A DNA stretch of 64,000 bases from Plasmodium brasilianum (GCF_023973825.1 NC_090124.1:2163501-2227500); one strand, 5' to 3'; positions 10,888-23,787 are shown, counted from the stretch's first letter. The notes: generated by a model from the letters alone, not told the origin. Program-made: numbers and translations.

Positions 10888-11956
10888 TCAATTTAAGATT
10901 TTTCTCTTGGGACCCAACTGCTTTTTCATAACAATTAAAGGAGTTTTTCTTGAGACATAAGGCTTTAACTAAAAAGAAAACAACAAAAATGGGAGAGAAC
11001 AAATTGGTAAATATTTTGCGAAATTCCTAAATTGTACACTGCGAAATTGTAAATTTAAAATAGTTCATTGTGAACATGTGCACTTTATGGGCTCTCATTC
11101 ACGCATACATTATACGTAGATATAAATGTGTACATGTATATTACTTTGAGGCGTTGTGTAAAAAATTTATTATTATATGCAATCTGTTAATTTTATTTCA
11201 GCTCTAATTTTCGTTCTATTTAAGCATCCTTTATATCTTTTGATTGTAATTTTTATTACGTTTATTTTTATATTTTATTTCATTATTTTTATATTTTATT
11301 TCATTATTTTTATATTCTATTTCATTATTTTTATATTCTATTTCATTATTTTTATATTCTATTTCATTATTTTTATATTCTATTTCATTATTTTTATATT
11401 CTACTTCATTATTTTTATATTCTATTTCATTATTTTTATATATTATTATTTATTATTATAATTTTTTTTTTCTTACGTTGCAATCACTCAAGTCTGGAAC
11501 GCGAAAATTCGGCACCAGCATTTTGTTAATTATAAAGAAACCTAATGGAAAAAATAAAAAAATGCATTATATATGGATGTAGCTGAAAGCACACATGTAG
11601 TATGCATACAAGGGGTATGGCAAAGATTGTTATTTTTGTGCACGATTTTGTAATGTTCTTTCCCCCACCGTGGATTAATTTGTTGGAGGAAAAGTGGCAA
11701 TGTAAGAACATCGAACATGTGTGTACACACGTTACCCCCATATATAGTATACATATAGATACATACATACATATATAGTTATGCGACCATAATTCTACGT
11801 TATTTTCTTTTTAAAACAACCTTTTTTCGTATGTCTTCCTAAACCTATAGCTCCAAATCCTTTCTTAAAACCAACAGGCGCATATTTCGCAATGAGGGGC
11901 CCCTTACCTTTGCTGGGCCCCATTTTAGCTAACTTGAAAATATTTAGTTTTATCAT
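10888..11956 (-). CDS. mL41: Mitochondrial large-subunit ribosomal protein mL41 (L27/L41 type), three exons
   Basis: Assembled by eye from three short exons: 11956-11821, 11541-11477 and 10968-10888. The introns are 279 and 508 nt. Intron 1 starts GTTGTT, intron 2 starts GTAAGA, and both end in TAG acceptors; phases agree (1 and 0). The product is 93 residues. Exon 1 encodes a basic stretch ending FKKGFGAIGLGRHTKKG, exon 2 encodes FFIINKMLVPNFRVPDLSD and exon 3 begins LKPYVSRKTP. These reproduce the signatures of the mL41 family in order: basic 'KGxGAxxxGRHTKKG', then 'VPDL' about 20 residues later, then 'LKPYVS'. mL41 sits in the large subunit of the mitoribosome. No single exon is long enough to be noticed as an open frame. 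The start at 11956 is the first in-frame ATG after a stop; the next Met is 11 codons later. The first donor (G|GTTGTT) is weaker than typical for Plasmodium but is required by phase. Confidence 0.85.
11262..11445. repeat. 21-bp minisatellite inside mL41 intron 2
   Basis: About eight to nine copies of a 21-base unit (ATTATTTTTATATTCTATTTC), with early copies carrying TTTTA in place of TTCTA. It accounts for roughly a third of the second mL41 intron, and the plus-strand Phe/Ile-rich frame there is only its translation. Confidence 0.9.
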
Positions 11957-12459
11957 TTCAAAAAAAGAGAATATAAATTAAAAAGAGAGGTGCAAAATTA
12001 TGAAGCTTAATGCAGCTCCCTTTTAATACTATTATATACATACAACATCAGGCCTTCAGTCAACTTAGATACTGCTTATCAGAAAGATTAATGTAATCTC
12101 AATAAATGCGAAGATAGTAATTTTACGTTATGTTTATGCAATAAAGAATATGTTACCCACTGTCAAAGTTGCTGGGCCTAATAGTGTTAAACATATTTCA
12201 CAATGACGTTATAATCTCAAATATTTAAAATTTGAGGTTTGAATTTAAAATTCATTCCTACAAATATGTAGTAAATTTCTTTATTTTCTTTTTTTTTTTT
12301 ATATAGGCATACAATGCCTTTTTTGCGATGCAAGCTTATAAATAGTGAGCATTTAAAAAAAAAAAAGAACATGAATGAGAAAAATTGCACTGAATGTATG
12401 CTAAGCTCATATGATTATGGAAATATATTTGCATATGAAACATCTTATTAAGTAAAATG

Positions 12460-12492
<33 letters not shown>

Positions 12493-13261
12493 AACAAATA
12501 AAAGATATAAAAATGTAAAAATATAAAAAATACTGTAAACAATTTATAACAAATAACCGTTAGAAACCACTTAAGGAAAGCAGCACGAACATCATAATAA
12601 AAACGTGCAATAAATGAACTAGTACCTTATTTTGCTTTATATATTTTGTACTATATATAGGTAAAGAATTCGTTGAATTTAGCTCGTTTGATATACTTTC
12701 ATTGACACTTGAGTTAATTAATAAGGGTCATTATTGCGATTTTGAGAATTTCAAAGAGAAAAAATATTTAGAAAAAAAAAAAAAAAAAAGAACACACGCA
12801 CACACACATACCTTATGTTTTGTAAGTTTCATCGTATCGAATGAAAATAAATCATGATATGGATGTTATGCCTTCTGTTATTACAAAATAAGGCCAATTA
12901 TAAGTTTTTTTGTTTAAATGTTAAAATTTGTTCGAAAAAAATTATTATTATTTTTAAAAACCCAGTAAAGGTTTAACTTGTTTCAAATAAAGCAAATCAA
13001 ATAAAAACAAATTTAGTATTGTTTGTCAAACGTTAAAATTTAGATAGATATATCGCTGTTCATAATATGTGAGTGCTAAAATGTACAACACTGAAAAGTG
13101 AACAAATTAGGTAAAACGCTATTCGTGAAGTTACACTATAAACTCTATATTTTTTCATTTTTCGCTTAACACTGAATAACACTGAAGACATTAATAGATT
13201 ATTATAGAAATAATTATACGGTTAATTCATTAGTTATTTAAATGGTTAAATGAATGCATAG
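11957..13261. other. Intergenic upstream of mL41
   Basis: AT-rich, with a poly-A tract at 12461-12487. It contains a short inverted repeat at 12147-12196 (AATATGTT ... AACATATT) enclosing a GC-richer loop. A minus-strand ATG with a good donor (MKLTKHK|GTATGT, about 12847-12821) has no compatible second exon that I could find. No gene is called. Confidence 0.5.
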
Positions 13262-13349
13262 ATGATTAAGCAAATACATCCTCTTAGGCCTTCACAAATT
13301 AAAGGTCTCCCAGGAAGTAAAAAAAAGATAACTGGAGAAGATGCACGCG

Positions 13350-13399
<50 letters not shown>

Positions 13400-13747
13400 C
13401 ATAAATCTATATATGTGTTCATTCTTTAATATCCCACTTGTAAACTGCGTTTAGATTATAGCTCTATGATATATTCCCTGTGAATAATGCCGTCTTTTTT
13501 TTTTTCAGCGTTAGTATATACATATTCATAATGGTAATAATGCAAATTAGGGAAATTTAAAAAATTCAAAGGAATATTATTTTATAGATATATTTGCATC
13601 ATATGAGACATTTTATTTTTGTACATATACATTTTTAACTCACAAACGTTAGCACATACATGAGTATGTATTGTTTACTTTTTTGTATTTCTTTTTTTTT
13701 TTTTTTTCTAGAGAGGAATAGAAATACAACTCTTTTATTTACCCATG
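13262..13747 (+). other. Possible exons of a small spliced gene (unproven)
   Basis: A GC-richer island at 13262-13316 reads MIKQIHPLRPSQIKGLPG from an ATG and ends at a good donor (A|GTAAAA, phase 1). About 400 bases on, a long T tract with CTAG acceptor leads to 13712-13747, which ends at a strong donor (G|GTATGAGT). In the matching phase it reads KRNRNTTLLFTH. Phases agree, but I cannot place a convincing last exon or name a family. The island could instead be non-coding RNA or chance. Confidence 0.22.
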
Positions 13748-14018
13748 GTATGAGTAGGTATATACTTACCATTTTTGATGAAAAGAATTTGCCTTTTCAT
13801 TTTTTTTTTTTTAAATTATTTTTGTAAGTATAATTAGCATTTTATATATATATATATATATGTATGTGCTTAAATAGTATTTAATGAATAGGAAAAAGTA
13901 ATAAACAGTTCAATGTTAGTGTATATAATTTATTTTTTCGGTATTTTTAATGCAATAAGTGTGCAGAAAGAAAAAAAAATATATTTCAAAAATGTAAAAT
14001 TTTGTAAATATGATGTGT

Positions 14019-14052
<34 letters not shown>

Positions 14053-14696
14053 AATACAGTATTTTAGATATAATATATATATATACGTATATACAGAACT
14101 GTACATATATATAATTTGTATATAAGAAAACATGTAAATAATAATTACATATACATACACATTGTAAACATATATATACTTACACGCACATTACATCCAT
14201 ATGTGAATATTTATAGTATGATAGGCTTTACGTATATATGTGGAAAATTTAATGGACAGGTGAATATTATTTTCTGAGATTTAGTTGTATATTTAACGGA
14301 ATGTATCCTTTACATTTTTTTTGCTTCAACGCACGTATCTTTGATTTTTTATTTATTTTTATTTTTTTTCTTTAGTTCACTTTAGTTCATTTTTAGCTTT
14401 TTCAAGTATTTTCCCTGCATGCATATTTAATTAATTATAAATACACTTATGCAATAATTTATTTTTTTTTTCGTTTCTACTTTGTCGTCTTTATATTGAT
14501 CTTTAATCGGGATTTTTATCTTTATCTTTTTTTTTTTTTCTGTTTTCATTCGTTATTTATTAGTATTTTATTCGTTATATATCCGTTATTTATTCGTTTT
14601 TTATTCGTTTTTTAATCATTTTTTAATCATTTTTTAATCGTTTTTTAATCGTTTTTTAATCGTTTTTTAACGTTTTTTAATCGTTATTTATGTATT

Positions 14697-14729
<33 letters not shown>

Positions 14730-14767
14730 GTTTTTTTCAATTTTTTTTTTTTGTTTTGTTTTGTTCT

Positions 14768-14828
14768 GTTAAAATCTCCTGAAATTACGTTTGTCCTTAT
14801 ACGCGAGGAGCGAGAAATTTCTTTTAAC
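14768..14828 (+). other. GC-richer hairpin island, possible structured RNA
   Basis: Inside nearly pure T-rich DNA lies a 61-base island in which GTTAAAA (14768) pairs with TTTTAAC (14822) and GAAATT (14781) pairs with AATTTC (14816). The two helices are contiguous on the 3' side and separated by a 6-base bulge TCTCCT on the 5' side. The bulge CTCCT is complementary to AGGAG in the loop. No known RNA family is recognised. Confidence 0.25.
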
Positions 14829-15619
14829 GTTTTTGTTTGCTTCATGATTTATTTCTAATGATATTTTTTATTTTTATTATTTGTTTTTATCAATGTTTTT
14901 TTTATATTTTTTGTTTCAATAAAGCATATGTCTTACAACCAAAAAAAAAAAAAAAAAGAAAAAAAAGAATAGTAAGAGAAAATATTTCTTTTCACGTGTT
15001 ACTCATTGTTCATTGTTTATTGAACTTATTTGTCTAGATTATTCCTTGCTTAAAGTATTTGTCTTTTTGCTAATTTATTTTGATTTTTTAGTTTCCTTTA
15101 TCTTTGTTAGTTTATTTTGTTTTTCTAGTTTGGTTTGTTTTGAGAATTTACTTTTTTTTTTTTTTATCTAGTTTATTACAGTTTTCTTTGTAATTTTTTT
15201 TAAATACTTTGTCATCTTTTGTTAGTTTTTGTTTTTGTTTTTGTCTTTGATTTGTTCTTTACGTTTTTTATGTTTTTGTTATTCTGTTTAGTTTTTTTTC
15301 TTTAGTTTTTTTCGTTTTGTTTTTCTCCATTTGTTTTCCTCTATTTGTTTTTCACCTTTTTTTTTCCCCTTTTTTTTTCCCCTTTTTTGTTCCCCTTTTT
15401 TGTTCCCCTTTTTTTTTCCCCTTTTTTTTTTTCCTTTTTGTCTTTACTTTTATTTCTCAGTGTATTAGTTCGTTTTGACTTAACTACTTTCCCCTTTTGA
15501 TAACTCTAATATTCTAAGTATGAATTACTTAATTAGACAAACACTTCATGCTCCATTTTTGTGTACGTTAAAATATAAGGAGTATATATACATATTGCTT
15601 GTGTGTGTGATACATGAGT

Positions 15620-15642
15620 GCTTGTCATATCATAAGACAAGC
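15620..15642. other. Perfect 7-bp hairpin
   Basis: GCTTGTC (15620-15626) and GACAAGC (15636-15642) flank a nine-base loop. This is GC-rich for the region, but no T-run terminator, protein or RNA family can be tied to it. Confidence 0.3.
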
Positions 15643-16660
15643 GCATTTGCATGTAATACGCGTGAATAAACAAGCATGTACATAGGTACATATGTATACG
15701 TTTATATATGTACCTTCTGAGTAATTTGTGTACTATTCGTATTTTATTTTTCATTTGTTATATTTAACTTGTTTTTTAATTCTAAAGCATATCAAATTTT
15801 AGAAGTGATATATCCTCTGTTTTGTCGTAATAAGGTTGTAAGTATGATTTTCAATTTACAACTTTATTTTTTTGCATTGCGATGTTTTTGTTTTACGATA
15901 TATATACAGGTGTCTTTGTATGTATGTACATATGCATGCATTTATACTTATATGATTTTTCGTTCTTTTTTTGTATTTTTTTTGGTATCTTTTTTGTAAT
16001 ATTTTTTTGTATGTATATTTTTAAGTTTTTCCATCATGTTTTATAAGACTAGTTCCATTATTTCCATTTATGAACAAACACATTTTATAAATATTTTGCA
16101 ATAATAAATAATTTCAAGCCAAGAAGTGTACATATGTATTTGATACGACTATGTGTACGTTTTCTTCTTTTTTTTTCTATTCTATAGAAATAGTTATACT
16201 TCATATCATATTACAAAGGGGAATATTTCCGCGCATAAAATTAAGAAGTGTATATATATGATTACGCATATGTGTACGTGTATGTATACGCATATGTATA
16301 CGTATATGCATACGTGTATGTGTACGTGTATGTGTACGTGTATGTATACATACATGTACATTACTGAATTTATTTTTTTTTTTTATTAAGTTATGTTTTT
16401 CCCAGAACAGTAGCTTTGTACGTTCTACTGCTACTACGCAGTTATATAACCATTGAGTTAACGCAATTTTATTCCGAAAGAACAAATATATAGAAGAGTT
16501 TTCAAAGATTTGAATTTTGATGAAGTTAATATTTGTAAGTTAATCTAATAAATCTCCTAACCTTTTTTTCTTTTGTTTCTTTTTTTGTTGTGTTTTTTTT
16601 GTTATTTTTTATTATTATTTATTTTTTTATTTTTTTTTTATGTTGTTTGTCTTTTTATTT

Positions 16661-17020
16661 TAGTTTGATTACTTATCTTAGTTTGATTATTTATCTTAGT
16701 TTGATTATTTATCTTAGTTTGATTACTTATCTTAGTTTGATTACTTATCTTAGTTTGATTACTTATCTTAGTTTGATTACTTATCTTAGTTTGATTACTT
16801 ATCTTAGTTTGATTACTTATCTTAGTTTGATTACTTATCTTAGTTTGATTACTTATCTTAGTTTGATTACTTATCTTAGTTTGACTTCTTATCCTAGTTT
16901 GACTTCTTATCCTAGTTTGACTTCTCACCTTAGTTTGACTTCTTATCCTAGTTTGACTTCTCACCTTAGTTTGACTTCTTACCCTTGTTTGTCTTCTTAC
17001 CCTTGTTTGTCTTCTTTACC
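16661..17020 (+). repeat. 18-bp minisatellite upstream of SIP2
   Basis: About 20 tandem copies of an 18-base unit (GATTACTTATCTTAGTTT). Nine are nearly identical in the middle, and the copies decay at the right end into GACTTCTTATCCTAGTTT and GTCTTCTTACCCTTGTTT. Because 18 is a multiple of three, both strands show long repeat-only open frames; these are not genes. Confidence 0.95.
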
Positions 17021-17734
17021 ATATTTGCTATTTTTTGCATATTTTTTTCTCCTCCCCCTTCGTATATCGTCCATTTGTGTTAATGGCATGTATGCTGCTC
17101 TTCATTTGTACAACACTGATACATTAGATGAGAAGAGTATGTAAACTTTTTTCGTTTTATCAAAACATTTTAGGTGGTAATAATAGTATAACTTACTAAT
17201 GTAGTGAATTTCTATTATTTCTACGATTGTCTTTGTGTCATTTGTTTTAAAAGAATTGTGTTAATCTGCCTTTGTCAACATTTCCATATTTTCATTTCGT
17301 ACATATATTTTTTCAATTTTTTTTGCATTTGTTTGTTCTTTTTCATCACAGTGGCAGTAGACACGCCCCTCTTTATATTTTTTTTAACGTTTGTTTATGT
17401 ACTTAAGTCTACAGTTAGCCTTGTTAAAAATTCTCTGAATTTGTTTGTATTTTTTGTATAATTATTTTATGTGTGTGTGTACATGTAGTTCGTTATATGG
17501 GCACTGCCATACAATTAGTCATCTACTCCTTGATTGTTCATTTATTTATGCACATAAGCACAAGCTCAGTTGAAATTTTGATTTCACAAAACGTATAAAC
17601 GAATGTACAGTTCATTTGGTGCATATATATGTGCATTTGCATGTATATGTGTGTTTGTGTGTATGTGCACATATACGTGTGCGCTGCTTGACCTAAGTGC
17701 TCCCCTTCAAGCATTCCGTGAAAGATAAATATAA

Positions 17735-20700
17735 ATGCAAAATTACAACTTAGATAAAAGCTCTACTGAATTGACTGAATGTCCTGCACAAGAAGTAGAA
17801 GAAGTAGAAAAAGTAGAAAAAGTGTGTAAGGAAGAAAATATACAGTTTTCCTCGCTGCGTTATGAGAATGCTAACTGTTTGGAAAATGATTGTAGCAAAA
17901 AGGATGAGCAAGAGAAGGTGCAAACTGGGAAAATTGGACAAACTGAGAAAAATGCGCAAAATTCGCAAGATTGTAACTTCCTAACATCGGAGGTAGGAGA
18001 ACATAACTCAATTTTGGAGGGACGAAATACAGAAAAAGAAGAAAACCCAAGTTACATACCTTCATGTGAAGAAGTAGCAAAAATAAACAAAGAACCCGTA
18101 ATTCTAATTGACAAAACTGAAAGATGCTTAGTGGTCGAATGGTATGAAAATGATGTAAGAAGAGAACAGAGGATTTCATATAAAAAGTACGGAAATGATA
18201 AAGCTAAGTTAAGAGCAAAAGAATTAATCGAAAAACTAAAATCAGGAATAACATTTGAACAACTATACCCAGATAAAGGACCACCTGTAGTAAGGGTATA
18301 TGAAAATATAGGAGCTTATCATGTATCCTTAATTAGAGATAGAATTGAAAGAGAATGGAGAGTTGAATGGATAGATAATGGTATTCCTATGAATGCTAGA
18401 TGGTCATGTAAAAAAGTAGGTAATGATGAAGCTCAAAAAAGAGCAGAAGCTTTTGCCCAAAGTATGATTAAAGGTGTATTTAATCCTATATTATTACATA
18501 AAGCTACAGGGACAAGATTTTCAAGATTAGATAGAACTGTTGTTAAAATTAATGTGTATATGAAAAAAAATACTAAAAGAAGGAATAAAGTTAAAAATGC
18601 TATTAAAGGAGAGAAAAAGGATGTCATATTAAAAGAAAAAGGAATTAGACAAGGTCTAAGAAGAAACAGAATAAATAACAACATTATGAACACAGAAACA
18701 GTCACAGGCGCTATAGCAACTAGCAACAGAACTAATATTATAAACAACATCTCTAACTGTGTAAGTGATAATGGTATCATTGTTGGTGGAACGCAAATTG
18801 TTCATACACATGTGAGTAGTGCTTATGATGTGGAAAACATGTCAAACTTGTCAGGAGCGTGTAATAATATAAGTTTACTACAAAGTAATGAAAATTTTGT
18901 TTTAAATAATTATGATATAAATCTGAACCATGATCATATATTAGGCAAGAAGAAAAATTATTCTGCTAGATGTAAAAGCACGAAAACTTGGAAAAATAAA
19001 AATATATATCGAGGATGTAAAATGGTTATGAACAAAAGAGAAATTTGCAAAGCTGATAGTAGTGATATGATTAATGCAACTGGGGAAGTAAGTAATTTAA
19101 AGGAAGATATGCACATCTACCATCCATTTACCCTTGCCAATAATCAACTTTCAAATGATGCTGCTAAGTGTTGTAGTTCATCTGTACCATTAAGTGAGAA
19201 TAAAAGCATTTTGAATAATAAAAATGTGCATGTAGAATCTACGATACATAATAATGGTGGTTATTATATGCCTAGTACAAGCTTTGAAAATTTCTTTGTA
19301 AATAATAGTTTAGAAGGCAATGATTACTCTGCTGAGTACTCTTATTCAACTAAAGGGAATAACCCATCTGAGTATGTGAGGTATACGAGGGACCAAAATA
19401 TGGATCACATCGTCGATTCGAACATGCATAGTAATATACAGGATTTTCATTACATGGGAGAGGAAAATTTTGGAGGTGATTATACAAATTCGAATGAGTT
19501 TGTAAAAAACATCCTGAACAATGTAGGTAACAATTGCAATGCCATGAACAGTGCAGGTAACAATTGCAATGATATGAACAGTGCAGGTAACAATTGCAAT
19601 GATATGAACAGTGCAGGTGACAATTGCAATGACATGAACAGTGCAGGTAACAATCGCAATGACCTAAACAATATCAATAGTTCTAATTTTAAAAGTAAAA
19701 ATTATTATCCCTTCAATAATACCAATCCTTATTTAATTAATCACAACAACAGTGTTGGTTCTGTATCCAATTCGAACTACTTACAGAATAATTTTAGTTA
19801 TAATAATATCGAAATGAACAATAATAATGGTGAAATACAGAAGAAAAAAAGAGTGTATAAAGAGAAGGGTTGCACCTTGAGGAAATATAAGAAAAATATT
19901 ATGGAGGATAATAATTTGACTCCTTTAAATGTTCCTAAGAAAGGTGGAAGGAAAAAAGAATATAAATATGAAAAAAAATTAACTTGTTTAAATAGCAAAG
20001 TACAGGATAAGGATACAAAGAGGGAAAGAGGTGCTAATCGAATTTACAAAAATAATGATTCGATAGATGACGGACATATGTTTAATTATTCTATGTATTG
20101 TAAAGTTAATTTAAGAAAAAATAAAAGAGGACTTCAAAAAGAGGTGGGGTATACAATTCTGAGGTACAAAGCAGATCAGTGCGTGAAAAACTATGAACGA
20201 AAAAAACACAATTGCGTTACGAATGATCTTTTGACTTCAAAAATGATTAATGTAGAAAGAATAGATATGGATCAGACAGTCCAAAACTATCAGGAGGAAC
20301 AAAATGGAGGCGTAACTAATGGATATAACGAAGGGACTTACAAGCAGGGGAAAGATGTAGATAAATACACAAAACAGTACCCGGAGCAATGCATGGAACA
20401 ATACGCGGATCAGTTGAACAGTCGAAAGAGAGAAGAGAAACATTGCAAGTTAAATAAACTTAGCGAAAAAGTATATTCTTTAGATGCAGTAAATAATAAA
20501 TGTAATCCCGTTTTCAACCATATAAATGGAACTAGGGCATCTTACAGCATGTTTGATTCTTGTGTGGATAAAATGGGTGCCATGTATACTGCCTGTAACC
20601 CATGCACAATGAACGATGTGAACAATGCTCATATGTTGGTGCACTCTAATTGCGCTAATTTGTCGAGCAACAACAGGGGTGCGAATATTAGTAACGGTAG

Positions 20701-23700
20701 TATCATTAACGACATTGGCATTAATGGTAGTGGTATTGGCATTGATGGTGCTTCATACTGTAAGAACAAGGAGGGAAGTAATACATACAACAATGAAAAT
20801 GAAAGGAATGAGCGTCTAATGAATCTGAGGAGCACGAGGAGTAGAAATAAAGCAGCCAAGAGTGACAATACGAATGTTATTACTAATAGCATTACGAATG
20901 GCATTACGAATGGCAGTGTGAACGACAATGTAAATAATCAGTACAAACAGGAGAATAATAGTACTAATTTAATGCAAAACAGCATGGTCGAATTTGTTGA
21001 AAACCCCAGGGGATATAGAGTACCTTATCAATATCGTTCCCAAAATTATTATGAATATTTTGAAGTACCATTAAATTCAAATAAATGTTTTGAAATGGAA
21101 CAAAGGTATTATGCAAATTTGTTCTCTTTACATATATTGGCAGTAGGATGGAATGTTAATAAAAATGATAAGATTGAAAATTACATGCATGCATTATCTG
21201 ATCCGTCTTTTCAAAACATACCTATGAAAAACTCTTTTTGTAATTCTGTAAATAGTCCCCCTTTTGATATATCTTTGTACAATGATAAAGTAAATTGCAA
21301 TTTAGTAGATGGAAAAGAAGGAGTTAACCCTAATGTATTGGAGAATAATTCTCCCTATTTTTCCAGCAATTGTAAAAATGTGTTCAATAATTATAGTAAT
21401 AGTAATGATAGTAATAGTAACGATAGTAATAGTAATGATAGTAATAGTAATGATAGTAATAGTAATAATTGTGCTAGTAGTAACAATAGTGCGAATGGTA
21501 GTAATAATAATAATAATTATTATTATTATTATAATTATAATAATGGTGGTAATTACTGCTTTAATATCAACAGTGGGGATCATACCCTAGTTAATGCTAG
21601 TGAATCTATGTACAACTGTACCAATGCACTAAACCCAGTGGACGGTACAGCTAATTTTAAGGATGCCCCTTTTCTGATGGATGCAATTGAGCTAAATACT
21701 GTAAGTAGTGTAAACCATGCAAATGAGATGAACAACGGCAACGATGTAAATGACGTACACAATTTGAAAAAGATCAACGACGTGAACGAAATGAATGACT
21801 TAAAGGATATGAACTACTACAATGATGTTACCCCTTTTGGCGATAGGAAAAATTCTTGCAATGTAAGCAACCTGATGGAGAGTTCGAACGATATAAGCAA
21901 TGTTAACGGTGTTAATAGTTTGAATAATGTAAATACGATGGAAAATGAAAATAATATAAACCATTTAAGCAGAGCACAAGATTTGAATTGTGTGAATGGC
22001 ATGAATCGAACAGATCAAACGACAAATGTAAACGAATCAGTCAGCATGAATGATTGGAACAGCATGGACAATATGAGCGGTATAAACGGTATGAGCGACA
22101 TTAACAGTATATACTCTATGAGCAATATTAATAATTTTACATTCATGAACAATGTCAATAATAATAGGGGTGTAGGTAATGTAAATAGTTTAAACTTGGA
22201 CAACATGAATAACATAAACAATTTGAAAAACGTAAATCACACGGAAGCTGTGAACAATATGCACGATCAGAATGATATGACTACGTTAAGTGGTGCGTAT
22301 CATTTAAATCGGTTAGGTGAGTTGAATAATGAACCAGATGGGAATTATCGTATTAGCAATTACCACGATGTAGACATTGCCAATGATAAAAGTAATACGA
22401 ATAATATGAACAGTATGAACAGTATGAACAGTGGGACGAATCTAAGGAATTTTGGCTATATGAATAGCGTGAGCAATTTGGGGTGCATAAATGATATTTC
22501 AAATGATGACAATGTTTTTAAAGATTTAGAAAATTCAAAGAAGGTGAACGAAGTTAACATATTGCATTTGGGAGGTGTTGATTTTAGTCATATGAATAAT
22601 TACCATAATTCTTTAAATCCTATAGAAATAAATAATAAAAAGAATGTAAATACAGCTATTGATGATAATAATTGTACACAATTGACATATGATAACATAA
22701 ACAGTTACGTAGACATGAACAGTCAAGTATGTTATCCGAGGAGTGAGGAAAGGAATAAATCAATGAGTTGTACGAAAAGCATAAACCTACCAGATAGGAG
22801 CAGCATGAACGCTATAAGCGGCTTGAACGGTGTGAACGATATGAATAAAATGAACGATATGAATAAAATGAACGATATGAATAAAATGAACGATATGAAC
22901 GATATGAATAAAATGAACGATATGAACGATATGAATAATATGAACGATATGAACGATATGAATAATATGAACGATATGAACGATATGTACGATATGAACG
23001 ATATGAATAATATGAACGATATGAACGATATGAATAATATGAACGATATGAACGATATGTACGATATGAACGATATGAATAATATGAACGATATGAGCGC
23101 TAACTTGGACTATAATAAAAGTGTGGGTGTATATCATCGTCCCATGAATAATGGAGGCAGTATGATGTACTTAGACAATTCGGGCATGACCTCCTATGGT
23201 GATATGTTTGCGTTAAATGATGACTACAGTTTGATAGGCCAAGTAAATAGCGATATAAAAGAAAATAGTGGAAATAATGAAAATGATCAAAATGATGAAC
23301 GTGAACAAGATAGTCAGAATATATATGAGGTAACAACATGTACTGACAGAATGGACAATTATTACCATGGTAATAACAAAAATTGTACTATTTCTTTTAA
23401 TAATATTGGTGGGAAGGAATATTACTCAAGTATTCCTTACGAGTTAAGAGATATTAAGAAATTAGATTATGATAATGATGATGGTGGTGGTGTCTTGTGT
23501 ACTAGTTTAGAGAGTCCAAACGAAATAATAAACAATGATCGTAATGATTTGCTTATGATAAGTCGCGATAATGATTCCAATAATAACACAAATGAGTACA
23601 TAATTAATAATGCCAGTTTAATTGCCCCGAATGACAAGCTGCTAATTGATAAGAGTGAATCGCTTTCAGCCATTACAAATATAAAATGTGGTGAAAACAA

Positions 23701-23787
23701 AAGTGTGTTTACCAACCGTTCCACTAATAATAATAATAATAATAATAATACTACTAATACTACTAATACTACTACTAATAATAATAA

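Larger units (their letters stand above)
13748..17734. other. Gene-poor AT desert upstream of SIP2
   Basis: About 4 kb with very strong strand asymmetry: 14300-15500 is a T-rich tract with imperfect TTTTTTAATCG and TTTTTTCCCC units. Further on are TATGTACGTG-type repeats (16250-16360), an 18-bp minisatellite (listed) and a TGTGTATGTGCA stretch (17630-17690) close to the SIP2 start. No supported gene. It probably includes the SIP2 promoter and 5' UTR, but no specific motif can be assigned. Confidence 0.55.

Noticed and set aside
12821..12847. Candidate first exon MKLTKHK with good donor on the minus strand
   Set aside because: Every acceptor tested in the next 350 bases leads quickly to an in-frame stop.
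16590..17144. 184-aa and 108-aa open frames on opposite strands
   Set aside because: Both are produced by an 18-bp tandem repeat lacking stops. The six-residue periodicity mirrors the DNA unit.
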